A stretch of DNA of 28,831 bases from JAAYEL01 sp964344625 (GTDB lineage Bacteria > Bacillota > Clostridia > Tissierellales > Peptoniphilaceae): assembly GCA_964344625.1 (NCBI GenBank), contig CAYFNZ010000012.1, positions 1 through 28,831 of the forward strand, read 5' to 3'. The notes below the pieces were generated by a model that was not told the DNA's origin, ran no database searches, and saw nothing but the letters and a program-made list of their open reading frames with translations. The position numbers and the translations under genes are program-made. Below are positions 7,503 through 15,929 of this stretch, piece after piece (positions within the stretch are counted from its first letter, which is position 1; every line of letters starts with the position of its first letter).

Positions 7503-8834
7503 CTAGAAAGGAAGTCTAAATCTTCCCTTTTTCATTTTATTTTTATCAAAATTACCCATTTGCTTCATGAGTTTTTTTGTATCCTTAAATTGCTTTAGCA
7601 ATTTATTAACATCAACTACACTTGTTCCAGAACCATCAGCAATCCTTTGTCTTCTTGAGCTGTTTATTATTTCTGGTTTTTGCTTTTCTTCATTAGTCAT
7701 TGACTTGATAATAGCTTCAACTTTATCAATTTGCTTTTCATCGAAATTTAAGCCCTTTAAGGCCTTGTTGTTTACTCCAGGAATCATCTTTAATAAATCT
7801 TCTAGGGGTCCCATGTTCCTTACTTGTTGAATTTGGTCTAAAAAGTCATTGAAATCAAAAGATTGTTCTCTAATCTTTTGTTCAAGTTCTTTGGCCTTTT
7901 TCATGTCTAAGGATTGTTCTGCTTTCTCGATTAAAGAAAGGACATCCCCCATACCTAAGATTCTTGATGCAATCCTATCAGGATAGAAGGCTTCGAGGTC
8001 TTCCATCTTTTCGCCTACACCTATAAATTTTATAGGTTTTTGGGTTACGCTTCTTATAGATAATGCAGCACCACCTCTGGCATCACCATCAAGTTTACTT
8101 AAGATTACTCCAGATATCTCTAAGCTTTCATTAAAAGTCTTAGCAACATTTACAGCATCTTGACCAGTCATTGCATCTACAACTAAAAGGGTCTCTGTTA
8201 CATCTACAGCCTTTTTTATTTTTTTTAGCTCATTCATAAGCTCTTCATCTATATGAAGTCTTCCGGCTGTATCTATAAGTACCACATCAAAATTATTTTT
8301 TTGAGCATATTCGATTCCGGCTTTAGCTATCTCTACCGGATTAACCTTGCCCATTTCGAATACTGGCACACCTACTTTTTTCCCTACAACTTGAAGCTGA
8401 TCAATTGCAGCTGGTCTATAAATATCTGCGGCTACTAGTAAAGGTCTTTTATTTTGCTTTTTAAGATGAAGGGCAAGCTTGCCAGTGTGAGTGGTCTTAC
8501 CAGCCCCTTGCAAACCACACATCATTATGATAGTTGGTGGCTTAGAAGCTATTTTAAGTTTTTGGTCAGGGTCTTTCATCAGGTTAGTTAATTCTTCATT
8601 TACGATTTTAACTACCATCTGACCTGGAGTTAAGCTTTCCATTACCTCAGCACCGAGAGCTCTTGCTTTTACAACTTTTACAAAGTCTTTAACGACTTTG
8701 TAGTTTACATCAGCTTCCAATAAGGCAAGTCTGATTTCTCTCATAGCTTGGTCTATATCTTTTTCTGAAAGCTTTCCCTTACCCCTAAGATTTGACATAA
8801 GATCTTGAAGTCTATCAGCTAAATTTCCAAACAT
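7503..8834 (-). CDS. ffh: Signal recognition particle protein Ffh (SRP54)
   Basis: GTPase that binds signal sequences and the 4.5S/scRNA and delivers ribosomes to FtsY at the membrane. The 443-residue protein has an N domain (1-90), then the G domain with GLQGAGKTTH (107-116) and DTAGRLHIDEEL (near 190). The methionine-rich M domain occupies roughly 300-443 and ends in a basic tail. Length is typical. It is preceded after ten bases by its regulator-like partner ylxM. The SRP RNA gene itself is not in this window. Confidence 0.98.
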   Translation of the reverse strand: MFGNLADRLQDLMSNLRGKGKLSEKDIDQAMREIRLALLEADVNYKVVKDFVKVVKARALGAEVMESLTPGQMVVKIVNEELTNLMKDPDQKLKIASKPPTIIMMCGLQGAGKTTHTGKLALHLKKQNKRPLLVAADIYRPAAIDQLQVVGKKVGVPVFEMGKVNPVEIAKAGIEYAQKNNFDVVLIDTAGRLHIDEELMNELKKIKKAVDVTETLLVVDAMTGQDAVNVAKTFNESLEISGVILSKLDGDARGGAALSIRSVTQKPIKFIGVGEKMEDLEAFYPDRIASRILGMGDVLSLIEKAEQSLDMKKAKELEQKIREQSFDFNDFLDQIQQVRNMGPLEDLLKMIPGVNNKALKGLNFDEKQIDKVEAIIKSMTNEEKQKPEIINSSRRQRIADGSGTSVVDVNKLLKQFKDTKKLMKQMGNFDKNKMKKGRFRLPF

Positions 8835-8844
8835 ATTTCACATC

Positions 8845-9183
8845 CTAATTCAATTTTGATATCATGTCAGATATCATCTTATTTATAGTTTCGTAAACTT
8901 TTTTGTCTGTATTTTCTTTTACGACATGGTCTAAGTCTTCTAAAAAAGAAACCATGTCCTTATTTTTTCTATAAAGCTTAAGCTTATCTTCATATTCATC
9001 AAGAAGTAACTCAGCTCTTTTAATATTCGTAGAAACAGCTTGTTTTGAAATATTTTGTATTTCAGCTATTTCTGTTAGAGATAAATCCTCATAATGATAT
9101 TGCTCTATAGACTCTTGTTGCTTTTCACTTAGTAAATCCTTATAGTATTCATATAAAATACCATACCTAATATTTTTTTCCAT
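8845..9183 (-). CDS. ylxM: YlxM family SRP-associated HTH protein
   Basis: A 112-residue UPF0122 protein with a sigma-70 region 4-like helix-turn-helix. The motif YHYEDLSLTEIAEIQNISKQ (residues 29-48) and the following AVSTNIKRAE form the recognition helices. In streptococci YlxM interacts with SRP components and modulates their GTPase activity, and it is almost always encoded directly upstream of ffh, as here. It is the first gene of the ylxM-rplS operon. Its mRNA leader is very short and begins with a hairpin (9193-9215). The DNA- or RNA-binding target is unknown. Confidence 0.93.
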   Translation of the reverse strand: MEKNIRYGILYEYYKDLLSEKQQESIEQYHYEDLSLTEIAEIQNISKQAVSTNIKRAELLLDEYEDKLKLYRKNKDMVSFLEDLDHVVKENTDKKVYETINKMISDMISKLN

Positions 9184-9192
9184 ATTTACCGC

Positions 9193-9215
9193 CTGTCAAC
9201 CTTTTTCATTGACAG
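9193..9215 (-). promoter_or_regulatory. Hairpin in the short ylxM leader
   Basis: A perfect seven-pair inverted repeat (CTGTCAA / TTGACAG, nine-base loop) lies between the ylxM promoter and start codon. From the promoter position, transcription should begin at about 9213-9215, so the RNA would begin with this stem. It ends next to the purine-rich GGCGG ribosome-binding region. Confidence 0.55.
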
Positions 9216-9220
9216 CTTAT

Positions 9221-9249
9221 ATAGTACTATTTTAAGCCGTCTGTGTCAA
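9221..9249 (-). promoter_or_regulatory. Sigma-A promoter of the ylxM-ffh-rplS operon
   Basis: A perfect -35 TTGACA (9244-9249) and a -10 TACTAT (9221-9226), separated by 17 bases on the minus strand. It lies directly after the ftsY terminator, so the SRP/ribosome operon starts here. Confidence 0.75.
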
Positions 9250-9269
9250 GCATTTTCCATAATTATTTC

Positions 9270-9322
9270 AAAAAAATGACCAAGAAATAGTGATTTTCTA
9301 ACAAATCAATAATTCCTTGGTC
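9270..9322 (-). terminator. Intrinsic terminator of the plsX-ftsY operon
   Basis: On the minus strand the arms 9312-9322 and 9278-9288 form an 11-pair stem (one G-U), followed by seven T's. The 23-base loop region contains a smaller GATTT/AAATC hairpin. It starts eight bases after the ftsY stop. Confidence 0.75.
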
Positions 9323-9329
9323 TTATTAA

Positions 9330-10418
9330 TTATAACATGGCTTCTACAAATTTTTCTGGATCAAATTTTTCTAGATTTTCTAGACCTTCACCAATTCCGA
9401 TGTACTTAACAGGAATCTTGTGCTCAACTTGAAGTGGGAATACTACCCCACCCTTTGCGGTTCCATCCATCTTTGTAATTACTATTCCAGATATATTTGT
9501 TACCTTATTAAATTCTTTAGCTTGATAGATAGCATTTTGCCCTGTTGTAGCGTCTAAGACTAAAAGAGTTTCTCTTGATGCTTCCGGGTATTGCTTATCG
9601 ATAATCCTATTAATCTTTTCTAGCTCATTCATAAGGTTTTTCTTATTATGAAGCCTTCCTGCTGTATCAATAATCAGGCAATCTCTGTTTTTTGACTTAT
9701 TAGAAGCGATAGCATCAAAAACAACTGAAGCAGGATCTGCCCCTTCTTGGTGGGAAATAAGCTCTACATCAGCCCTAGTAGCCCATTCTTGAAGCTGTTG
9801 AATTGCAGCGGCCCTAAAGGTATCTGCCGCAGCTAGGGTCACAGTCTTCCCTTCTTTTTTAATATTGTGGGCTAGTTTTCCTATTGTTGTCGTTTTACCA
9901 ACTCCATTAACTCCGATTACTAAGATTACAAGAGGCTTGCCATCTTCAAAGTTTAGGTCATTGTCAGTGTTTTGAGAAACAAGTTGTTTTTTAAGAATAT
10001 TAATAAGATTTTCCTTTATTAATTTCGGCTCTCTAATGTGGTTATCTGCAATATAATCCCTTAATTCATCAATAATATTTAGGGTCGTTTCAACGCCGAT
10101 ATCTGCTGAAATTAAGATTTCTTCAAGCTCATCATAAAGGTCGTCATCAATTGTTGCCTTACCATTAAGAAGGTTGTCAATTGAAGATGAAACAGCATCT
10201 CTGGTCTTTGTCAGTCCGCTTTTTAGTCTTTCAAGAATACCTGGTTTTTTTTCTGTATTGTTCTCTTGCTTAGGCTCATTTGCTAGCTTTACATCTTCTT
10301 TATCAACCTTTGTTTCTTCAGCTTCTTTTATTTCTACTTCTAAATCTTTTTCTTCTTTTATATCCTTAAGGTCTTTTTCTTTGTCCTTATTTCTTTTACC
10401 AAATATCTTCTCTAACAT
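9330..10418 (-). CDS. ftsY: Signal recognition particle receptor FtsY
   Basis: Membrane-associated GTPase that receives SRP-ribosome complexes. The 362-residue protein has a highly charged acidic N-terminal A domain (about residues 11-58), typical of the membrane- and translocon-contacting part. The N domain follows, then the G domain with GVNGVGKTTTIGKLA (from 169), DTAGRLHNKKNLM and TKMDGTAKGG. Its start overlaps the smc stop by one base (TAATG) after a CAAGGAGGAA site, so it is tightly coupled to smc. It is the last gene before a terminator. Confidence 0.98.
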   Translation of the reverse strand: MLEKIFGKRNKDKEKDLKDIKEEKDLEVEIKEAEETKVDKEDVKLANEPKQENNTEKKPGILERLKSGLTKTRDAVSSSIDNLLNGKATIDDDLYDELEEILISADIGVETTLNIIDELRDYIADNHIREPKLIKENLINILKKQLVSQNTDNDLNFEDGKPLVILVIGVNGVGKTTTIGKLAHNIKKEGKTVTLAAADTFRAAAIQQLQEWATRADVELISHQEGADPASVVFDAIASNKSKNRDCLIIDTAGRLHNKKNLMNELEKINRIIDKQYPEASRETLLVLDATTGQNAIYQAKEFNKVTNISGIVITKMDGTAKGGVVFPLQVEHKIPVKYIGIGEGLENLEKFDPEKFVEAML

Positions 10419-13400
10419 TATTCCTCCTTGTAGTCATCTAAGGCTAGGGTAATTACCTTTGAAATCCCCTTTTCTTCCATGGTTACGCCATAAAGGATTT
10501 CTGCCATTTCCATGGTTACCTTCCTATGAGTAATTATGATAAATTGGGTTTTATCTGTCAACTTTCTCAAATATTGCAGGTATCTCTTGATATTTGCCTC
10601 GTCCAAGGCAGCATCAATTTCATCTAGTACACAGAAAGGTGCGGGATTTATCTCAAAGATTGAGAATAAAAGGGCTACTGCTGTCAAAGCCTTCTCTCCA
10701 CCTGATAATAGGCCAATGTTTTTTAGCTTCTTTCCAGGTGGCTTAGCAACAATTTCTATGCCAGCAGTTAAGACGTCCTCTCCATCTAGCAACAAGCCAG
10801 CCTCTCCGCCATCGAAAAGTATACCAAATACCCTTGTAAAATTATCATTGATTTTCTTAAAGCTTTCCTTAAAAATCCTAACCATGTCGGCTTCTAGTTT
10901 TTTTATCATATCAAGGATATCATCCCTAGTTTCTATTAAGTCATTAAACTGGCTTCTCATAAACTCCAAAGACTCAAGCTCAATATTATATTCTTCGATA
11001 CTAGCAAAATTGAAAAAGCCTATTTTGGATAGCTTATTTTTAACTTCTAAGACATCCTTTTTAATAACCTTAATAGGCTCAAAGCCCCTTAACTTATTTG
11101 ATAAGTCATCCCTAGTCACATCGTAGCTATCACAATAATTATCTATTAGCTCATCTTTTTTATTGGAAATGTTCTCAAGTTTTAGGTCAACCTGAAAAAT
11201 TTCTTTATCTAAATTACTAATTTCTTCTTTTAACTTTGCGATAGTAAAATTATCGGTTTTAGCCCTATCATTAAATTCAGTCAATTGGTCATTAATGCTT
11301 ACTATTCTACTAGCATTTTCCTCTAAGGATTTTTTTGAATCACTTATTTTTTTCTTCAAGCTTTCAATCTTAGACTTAGAAGTCTCAATTTCCTGGTCTG
11401 ATTTTTGAATATTTTCCTTTGAAATTAGAGTTAAAGAATCAAAGTTATCATTTTCAGCTGAAAGGTCTTCTACATCATCTTCTAAAATTCTAATATCCTT
11501 AACACAGGATTCAAATTCAGCTTCCAGCCTTATTATATCCTTATCGGTTTTTATTAGAAACTCATTTAAGAAATCCTTGTCTTTTTTAAGTTCCCTAAGG
11601 ACCTCGTCCATCTCGAGAATTTGCCCTTCTAATCCATCAGTAGAAACCAAGTCATCTTTAGATAATTCCTTATTCATAGCTTCAATTTGCATCCTGTAGT
11701 CATCTAAAGACTTATTGTTAAAATCAATTTTGACTTTTAATTCCTTGGATTCAGAAAGCAAGGTGTTTTTTAAGGTAAGGTACTTATTATTTTCAAGGTC
11801 TAAGTCATTTAATCGAGAAAGAATATCTGAAAGTTTTTCCCTATCTCTTTCCAAGTCAGAGCTTAAGTTCTTACCATTTTCACTTATTTCAGCTAGGACT
11901 TGGTCTAAAGAATTGATTTCATTTTTCCTATTAAGCAGAGAATTTGACTCTCTCTTGTTGATATTACCTCCAACCATTGAGCCCCATGAATTAATAATAT
12001 CACCATCTAGTGTAACTATCCTAAAGTTTTTAATCTCATTTGATACCCTTATAGCATCGTCCATGTTCCTTACAAGAAGGGTTCTTGAAAGAAAATGGTC
12101 TATGATGCCCTCGATTTTTGCATCATATTTAATTAAATTATTTAAGCTATCAATTACAAGCGGATGGGAAATGTTAAATTTCTTACCACTTATCTTTGAT
12201 ATTGGTAGGAAGGTTACCCTACCTAAGCCATGTCTTTTTATGTAGTCGATTAAGTATTTAGCATCATTTTCATTTTCAACTACTATATTTTGTAAACTAC
12301 CTGCAAGGGTAACATCAATTGCAGTCTTATATTCCTTATCAACTTCAATTAAGTCGGCTAGGACACCAAATATTCTTTTTTTAACATCCTCGTCCCTATC
12401 CCTAGCTTTCAAGAGATTTTGAATTGGCTTATAGTAGCCTTCATATGACTTATAGATAGAAAATAGGACATCCCTTTGAGACTTATTCTTAACAAAGTCA
12501 TCTTTTAACTCTTGTAATTTTTCTGATTTAGTATTTAAGAGGTCCTGACTTTCTTTTCTTTGGTCTATAAGCTGGTTCATAATTTCAGAATTCTTATTTA
12601 AGGCTTCTTCAAGTCTTTTCAATTCTTTTTCCTTTGAATCCAACTTTGCAAGGTTGTCTTCTAGCTCTTTGCCTATTGTCTCAATATAAATAAGGTATTC
12701 TTCTTTCTTTATTTGGTTGTTCTCATCTAATTTTTCTTTAGTGTTTTTTAATACTAAAAGTCTATTAAATTCTTCTTTTAATCTATGGCTTTCAATTTCT
12801 TTTTCTTCAAAGCTTTTTTCAAGTTCCTTAAGGTCTTCTTTTTTTAATGTAGCACTTTTTTGTAATTGAATTAATTTTTTGTCTAAGTCTTCTCTTAAAG
12901 ATTTCTTTTCAAGCAAGTCGCTGGAAAATTCCTCAATTTTAGCCAGGTTTTCGGACTTTTTTTCTTTTCTTTCTGTATTTTCCCTCTCAAGTCTCATTAA
13001 ATCCTGACTTAAATAATTTATCTTTTCTTCTAGGATATTTATTTCCCCTTGAAAGGCAGCCATATTCTTATCTTTTCTATTAGAATCTTCCTTTAAGCTT
13101 TCAAGTTCTTCAGAAAGGAGGCTAATTTTCTCATTAATTGGAGAGATTCTTTGAGTGATTTTTTCACATTCCGAATTCTTATCAGAAAGACTCTCTGTTA
13201 AATATTCCTTATCAGCCTTAAGCTTTGTGATATCTTGGATTATCTTATCCAGGTTTGTCTTTAATAGGGATAACTCCATCTCTTCAAGCTGTTTAGTAAG
13301 TTTTATACCTTCTTTTGCATTGTTTGCTTGTGTTTCTAATATAGCAACTTCTTGTTCCTTAATCTTTAATTCGTTTTTAAGTGAGCCCAAACTCTCTTGT

Positions 13401-13951
13401 GTCTTCTCAAGCTTTCTTTCAGACTCAAGCTTTTTATATTTGAATTTTGCAATTCCACTTGCTTCTTCAAATATTACCCTCCTGTCCTCGCTTTTTGAAC
13501 TTAAGATTTCATCAATCCTACCTTGACCAATGATAGAATAACCATCTTTACCTATTCCAGTATCCAAAAATAGCTCTCTAATATCCTTAAGTCTTACAGG
13601 TGAATTATTAAGCAAATACTCTGACTCTCCAGTCCTATAGACCTTTCTGGTGACATTTACTTGGTCAAAATCAAGAGCAAGGGTCTTATCCTTATTGTCT
13701 AGCGTAAGTGAGACAGATGCCATATTCATTTGTTTTTTAGTATCTGTTCCCGAAAAAATGACATCGTGCATATTAGTTCCTCTAAGGCTTTTGGCAGATT
13801 GTTCACCCAAAACCCACCTAATGGCATCGGAAATATTTGACTTTCCTGATCCATTGGGACCAACTATGGCCGAAATGTCTTTTTCAAAAACTAGCTTTGA
13901 CTTTTCTGCAAAGGATTTAAATCCATAAAGTTCAAGGCTTTTAAGTTTCAT
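10418..13951 (-). CDS. smc: Chromosome partition protein Smc
   Basis: ATPase that compacts and segregates the chromosome together with ScpA and ScpB. The 1177-residue protein has the N-terminal Walker A GPNGSGKS (31-38), long charged coiled coils, a hinge around 510-660 and a C-terminal head. The head carries the ABC signature LSGGEKALTAVALL (from 1082) and the Walker B DEIDAALDE (from 1110). Length is close to the B. subtilis protein (1186). The ATG overlaps the upstream stop by four bases (ATGA). The scp genes are not in this window. Confidence 0.98.
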   Translation of the reverse strand: MKLKSLELYGFKSFAEKSKLVFEKDISAIVGPNGSGKSNISDAIRWVLGEQSAKSLRGTNMHDVIFSGTDTKKQMNMASVSLTLDNKDKTLALDFDQVNVTRKVYRTGESEYLLNNSPVRLKDIRELFLDTGIGKDGYSIIGQGRIDEILSSKSEDRRVIFEEASGIAKFKYKKLESERKLEKTQESLGSLKNELKIKEQEVAILETQANNAKEGIKLTKQLEEMELSLLKTNLDKIIQDITKLKADKEYLTESLSDKNSECEKITQRISPINEKISLLSEELESLKEDSNRKDKNMAAFQGEINILEEKINYLSQDLMRLERENTERKEKKSENLAKIEEFSSDLLEKKSLREDLDKKLIQLQKSATLKKEDLKELEKSFEEKEIESHRLKEEFNRLLVLKNTKEKLDENNQIKKEEYLIYIETIGKELEDNLAKLDSKEKELKRLEEALNKNSEIMNQLIDQRKESQDLLNTKSEKLQELKDDFVKNKSQRDVLFSIYKSYEGYYKPIQNLLKARDRDEDVKKRIFGVLADLIEVDKEYKTAIDVTLAGSLQNIVVENENDAKYLIDYIKRHGLGRVTFLPISKISGKKFNISHPLVIDSLNNLIKYDAKIEGIIDHFLSRTLLVRNMDDAIRVSNEIKNFRIVTLDGDIINSWGSMVGGNINKRESNSLLNRKNEINSLDQVLAEISENGKNLSSDLERDREKLSDILSRLNDLDLENNKYLTLKNTLLSESKELKVKIDFNNKSLDDYRMQIEAMNKELSKDDLVSTDGLEGQILEMDEVLRELKKDKDFLNEFLIKTDKDIIRLEAEFESCVKDIRILEDDVEDLSAENDNFDSLTLISKENIQKSDQEIETSKSKIESLKKKISDSKKSLEENASRIVSINDQLTEFNDRAKTDNFTIAKLKEEISNLDKEIFQVDLKLENISNKKDELIDNYCDSYDVTRDDLSNKLRGFEPIKVIKKDVLEVKNKLSKIGFFNFASIEEYNIELESLEFMRSQFNDLIETRDDILDMIKKLEADMVRIFKESFKKINDNFTRVFGILFDGGEAGLLLDGEDVLTAGIEIVAKPPGKKLKNIGLLSGGEKALTAVALLFSIFEINPAPFCVLDEIDAALDEANIKRYLQYLRKLTDKTQFIIITHRKVTMEMAEILYGVTMEEKGISKVITLALDDYKEE

Positions 13952-14991
13952 ATTACACCTACTTCATATTTTTTATCTTCTGAAACTAAATAGATTTTAT
14001 CTTCATCTATAGATGAATAGGATAGTTTCTTAAACTTATACTTATTCAAAAGATATTTTTTATTGACAGCCTTATTTCCTACAAGTGATGAGGTGTAGGC
14101 TTTATTTGAAAGAATTTCAAGCTTGTCAGATTGATATAACTTATTTTCTTCAATAAGAGCCTTGATCCTATCTAAATAGATTTTTTGCTCTACTAACTGC
14201 CTAAGCGCTGGGTGGAAAGGTCCAGCAACTACATCATTTTCAAGGTTAATGTTTTCGGTAACCTGTAGACCTACCCTGATTACATTAATTCCATGGTCTT
14301 GATACATTTGAAGAAGGATTGCAGAAATATCTACCGCCTCTTCTAAGCTCAAAGGCTTAAATAAATCATTTTTATAAAGATACTCCATAAAGGTATCCTT
14401 TATTACCAGGGTAGGATAAATTCTCACTATATCGGGACCAATTTCTATAGATTTTTCTGCCGTTTCAATCATCTTTTCAAATGAGTCCTTATAAAGACCA
14501 GGCATGATTTGATGGCCTAAAGTAAAGCCATAGTCTTTAATTAAACGACTAGCCCTGTAGACAGATTCAGAATCATGGCCTCGGTTGTTAGCCTCAAGGA
14601 TTTCATCATCCATAGACTGAACCCCTAGCTCAATAATATCCACCAAATACTCTTTTAAGATATCCAATATATGAGAATCTATAGCATCCGGCCTTGTAGA
14701 TAGCCTTATTTCTTGGATAATGCCTCTTTCCTTATAATCTTTTGCAATCTCAAGGTATTTTATCATCACATCTTCATCAATTGCTGTAAATGAACCGCCA
14801 AAAAAAGCTATCTCCTTAGTCCTTGAAGATTTTGGAAAATAGCTTAGTTGTCTCTCAATTATTTCAATAATTTCTTTTGTATTTACAGCTTGTTTATGAT
14901 TTGTAATTTTTCTTTGATTACAAAAAATACAGTCATGAGGGCATCCCAAATGTGGCACAAATATTGGAATTATATATCTTTTCTTAGACAT
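13948..14991 (-). CDS. Elp3-like radical SAM protein
   Basis: A 347-residue radical S-adenosylmethionine enzyme. The iron-sulfur cluster motif is CPHDCIFC (C17, C21, C24) in an N-terminal segment reading PIFVPHLGCPHDCIFCNQRK. FFGGSFTAID, a glycine-rich SAM-binding segment, and a TIM-barrel-like core with ELGVQSMDDEILEANNRGHD follow. It resembles the radical SAM half of Elp3 but lacks room for the acetyltransferase domain, so tRNA acetyl transfer should not be assumed. It overlaps rnc by eight bases and smc by four, so it is part of this operon. Clostridia often carry such a gene here. The substrate is unknown. Confidence 0.88.
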   Translation of the reverse strand: MSKKRYIIPIFVPHLGCPHDCIFCNQRKITNHKQAVNTKEIIEIIERQLSYFPKSSRTKEIAFFGGSFTAIDEDVMIKYLEIAKDYKERGIIQEIRLSTRPDAIDSHILDILKEYLVDIIELGVQSMDDEILEANNRGHDSESVYRASRLIKDYGFTLGHQIMPGLYKDSFEKMIETAEKSIEIGPDIVRIYPTLVIKDTFMEYLYKNDLFKPLSLEEAVDISAILLQMYQDHGINVIRVGLQVTENINLENDVVAGPFHPALRQLVEQKIYLDRIKALIEENKLYQSDKLEILSNKAYTSSLVGNKAVNKKYLLNKYKFKKLSYSSIDEDKIYLVSEDKKYEVGVI

Positions 14992-15703
14992 CTAAGACAC
15001 CAAACCTTTTTAACGCATCTTTAGCAGCCATTTGCTCTGCCTGCTTCTTACTTTTACCTTGTCCACTGCCTATGAGTTTTGAATTCAAATATACATCCAT
15101 ATAAAAAGTTTTATCGTGGGATTTACCATCCTCTTTACACAAAATATATTTAAATTCAGTCTTTTTCTTTTTTTGAAGGTATTCTTGAAGTCTTGACTTG
15201 TAGTCGATAAATACCTCTTTATGTTCTTCAAGTACCGTCAAAATTAAATCTAGGCATGAATTAATCACTTTTTTTACTTCTTCTAATCCACCATCTAAGA
15301 ATATGGCTCCACACATGGCTTCAAAGGCATCTGCCTTCAAGGAATCCTTGTTTCTACCGCCTGTAGCTTCTTCGCCCTTACCAAGGATTAGATTCTCTGG
15401 AATCATAAAGTGTTCAGAAAGCCTTGCAAAGGACTTCTCACACACAAGTTTAGCCCTGTACTTGGTCAATTTACCTTCGTCAATACTTTTAAATCTCTTA
15501 AACAAGATTTCTGAAAAAACCAACTCTAGGACAGCATCGCCAAGAAATTCTAGCCTTTCATTGTGTTTATTCTTATATTTTGGATTTTCATTGGAATAAG
15601 AACTATGGACAAGAGCCCTTATCAAGAGGCTTTTGTCCTTAAAAGTATAGTTTAACTTTTCTTGTAATTCTTCAATTCCATTCATTTCTAAATCTTCTGT
15701 CAT
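14984..15703 (-). CDS. rnc: Ribonuclease III
   Basis: Cuts double-stranded RNA in rRNA precursors, SRP RNA and mRNAs. From the ATG at 15703 the protein has 239 residues. The catalytic signature NERLEFLGDAVLE (48-60) includes the metal ligands, and a C-terminal double-stranded RNA-binding domain runs from about 165, with GSGQGKSKKQAEQMAAKDAL. An in-frame TTG 21 bases upstream lies inside acpP and is less likely. The gene starts one base after the acpP stop. Confidence 0.96.
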   Translation of the reverse strand: MTEDLEMNGIEELQEKLNYTFKDKSLLIRALVHSSYSNENPKYKNKHNERLEFLGDAVLELVFSEILFKRFKSIDEGKLTKYRAKLVCEKSFARLSEHFMIPENLILGKGEEATGGRNKDSLKADAFEAMCGAIFLDGGLEEVKKVINSCLDLILTVLEEHKEVFIDYKSRLQEYLQKKKKTEFKYILCKEDGKSHDKTFYMDVYLNSKLIGSGQGKSKKQAEQMAAKDALKRFGVLDV

Positions 15704-15704
15704 A

Positions 15705-15929
15705 TTATTCTGTCTTTTTTTCAACTAAATCGATAATATCTTGAGCTGATTTTAGTTTTTCTAATTCATCATCTTCAAATTCAATATCATACTCATCTTC
15801 TAGAATCATAAAGAAATCTAATAGTGAAATAGAATCTATTTCGTAAGCGTCAACAAGATTTTCATCTAAATCAAAATTATCTACATTTAGTTCTTTCTTA
15901 ATCAATTCAATTATTTTTTCTTCAATCAT
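15705..15929 (-). CDS. acpP: Acyl carrier protein
   Basis: A small acidic four-helix carrier protein of 74 residues, counted from the ATG at 15929 with GAGGAG at a suitable distance. The phosphopantetheine attachment site is S33 in EIDSISLLDFF. Compared with the canonical LGADSLD-type motif it has EI-DSI, so it is somewhat divergent. The helix III and C-terminal regions are strongly acidic, as expected. It overlaps the plsX 3' end by eight bases, so its ribosome-binding site lies in plsX. The likely job is to accept acyl groups produced by PlsX. A role in another pathway is possible given the divergence. Confidence 0.88.
   Translation of the reverse strand: MIEEKIIELIKKELNVDNFDLDENLVDAYEIDSISLLDFFMILEDEYDIEFEDDELEKLKSAQDIIDLVEKKTE

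Noticed and set aside
10536..12245. Long open frames on the plus strand opposite smc (for example 10536-11126 and 11715-12245).
   Set aside because: They are serine/leucine/phenylalanine-rich reverse-frame shadows of a well-conserved coiled-coil gene, with no ribosome-binding site or recognisable domain.
15704..15724. An upstream TTG start for rnc, and a similar one for acpP at 15956.
   Set aside because: Both add non-conserved residues; the ATG codons at 15703 and 15929 fit the families, and acpP has a clear ribosome-binding site.
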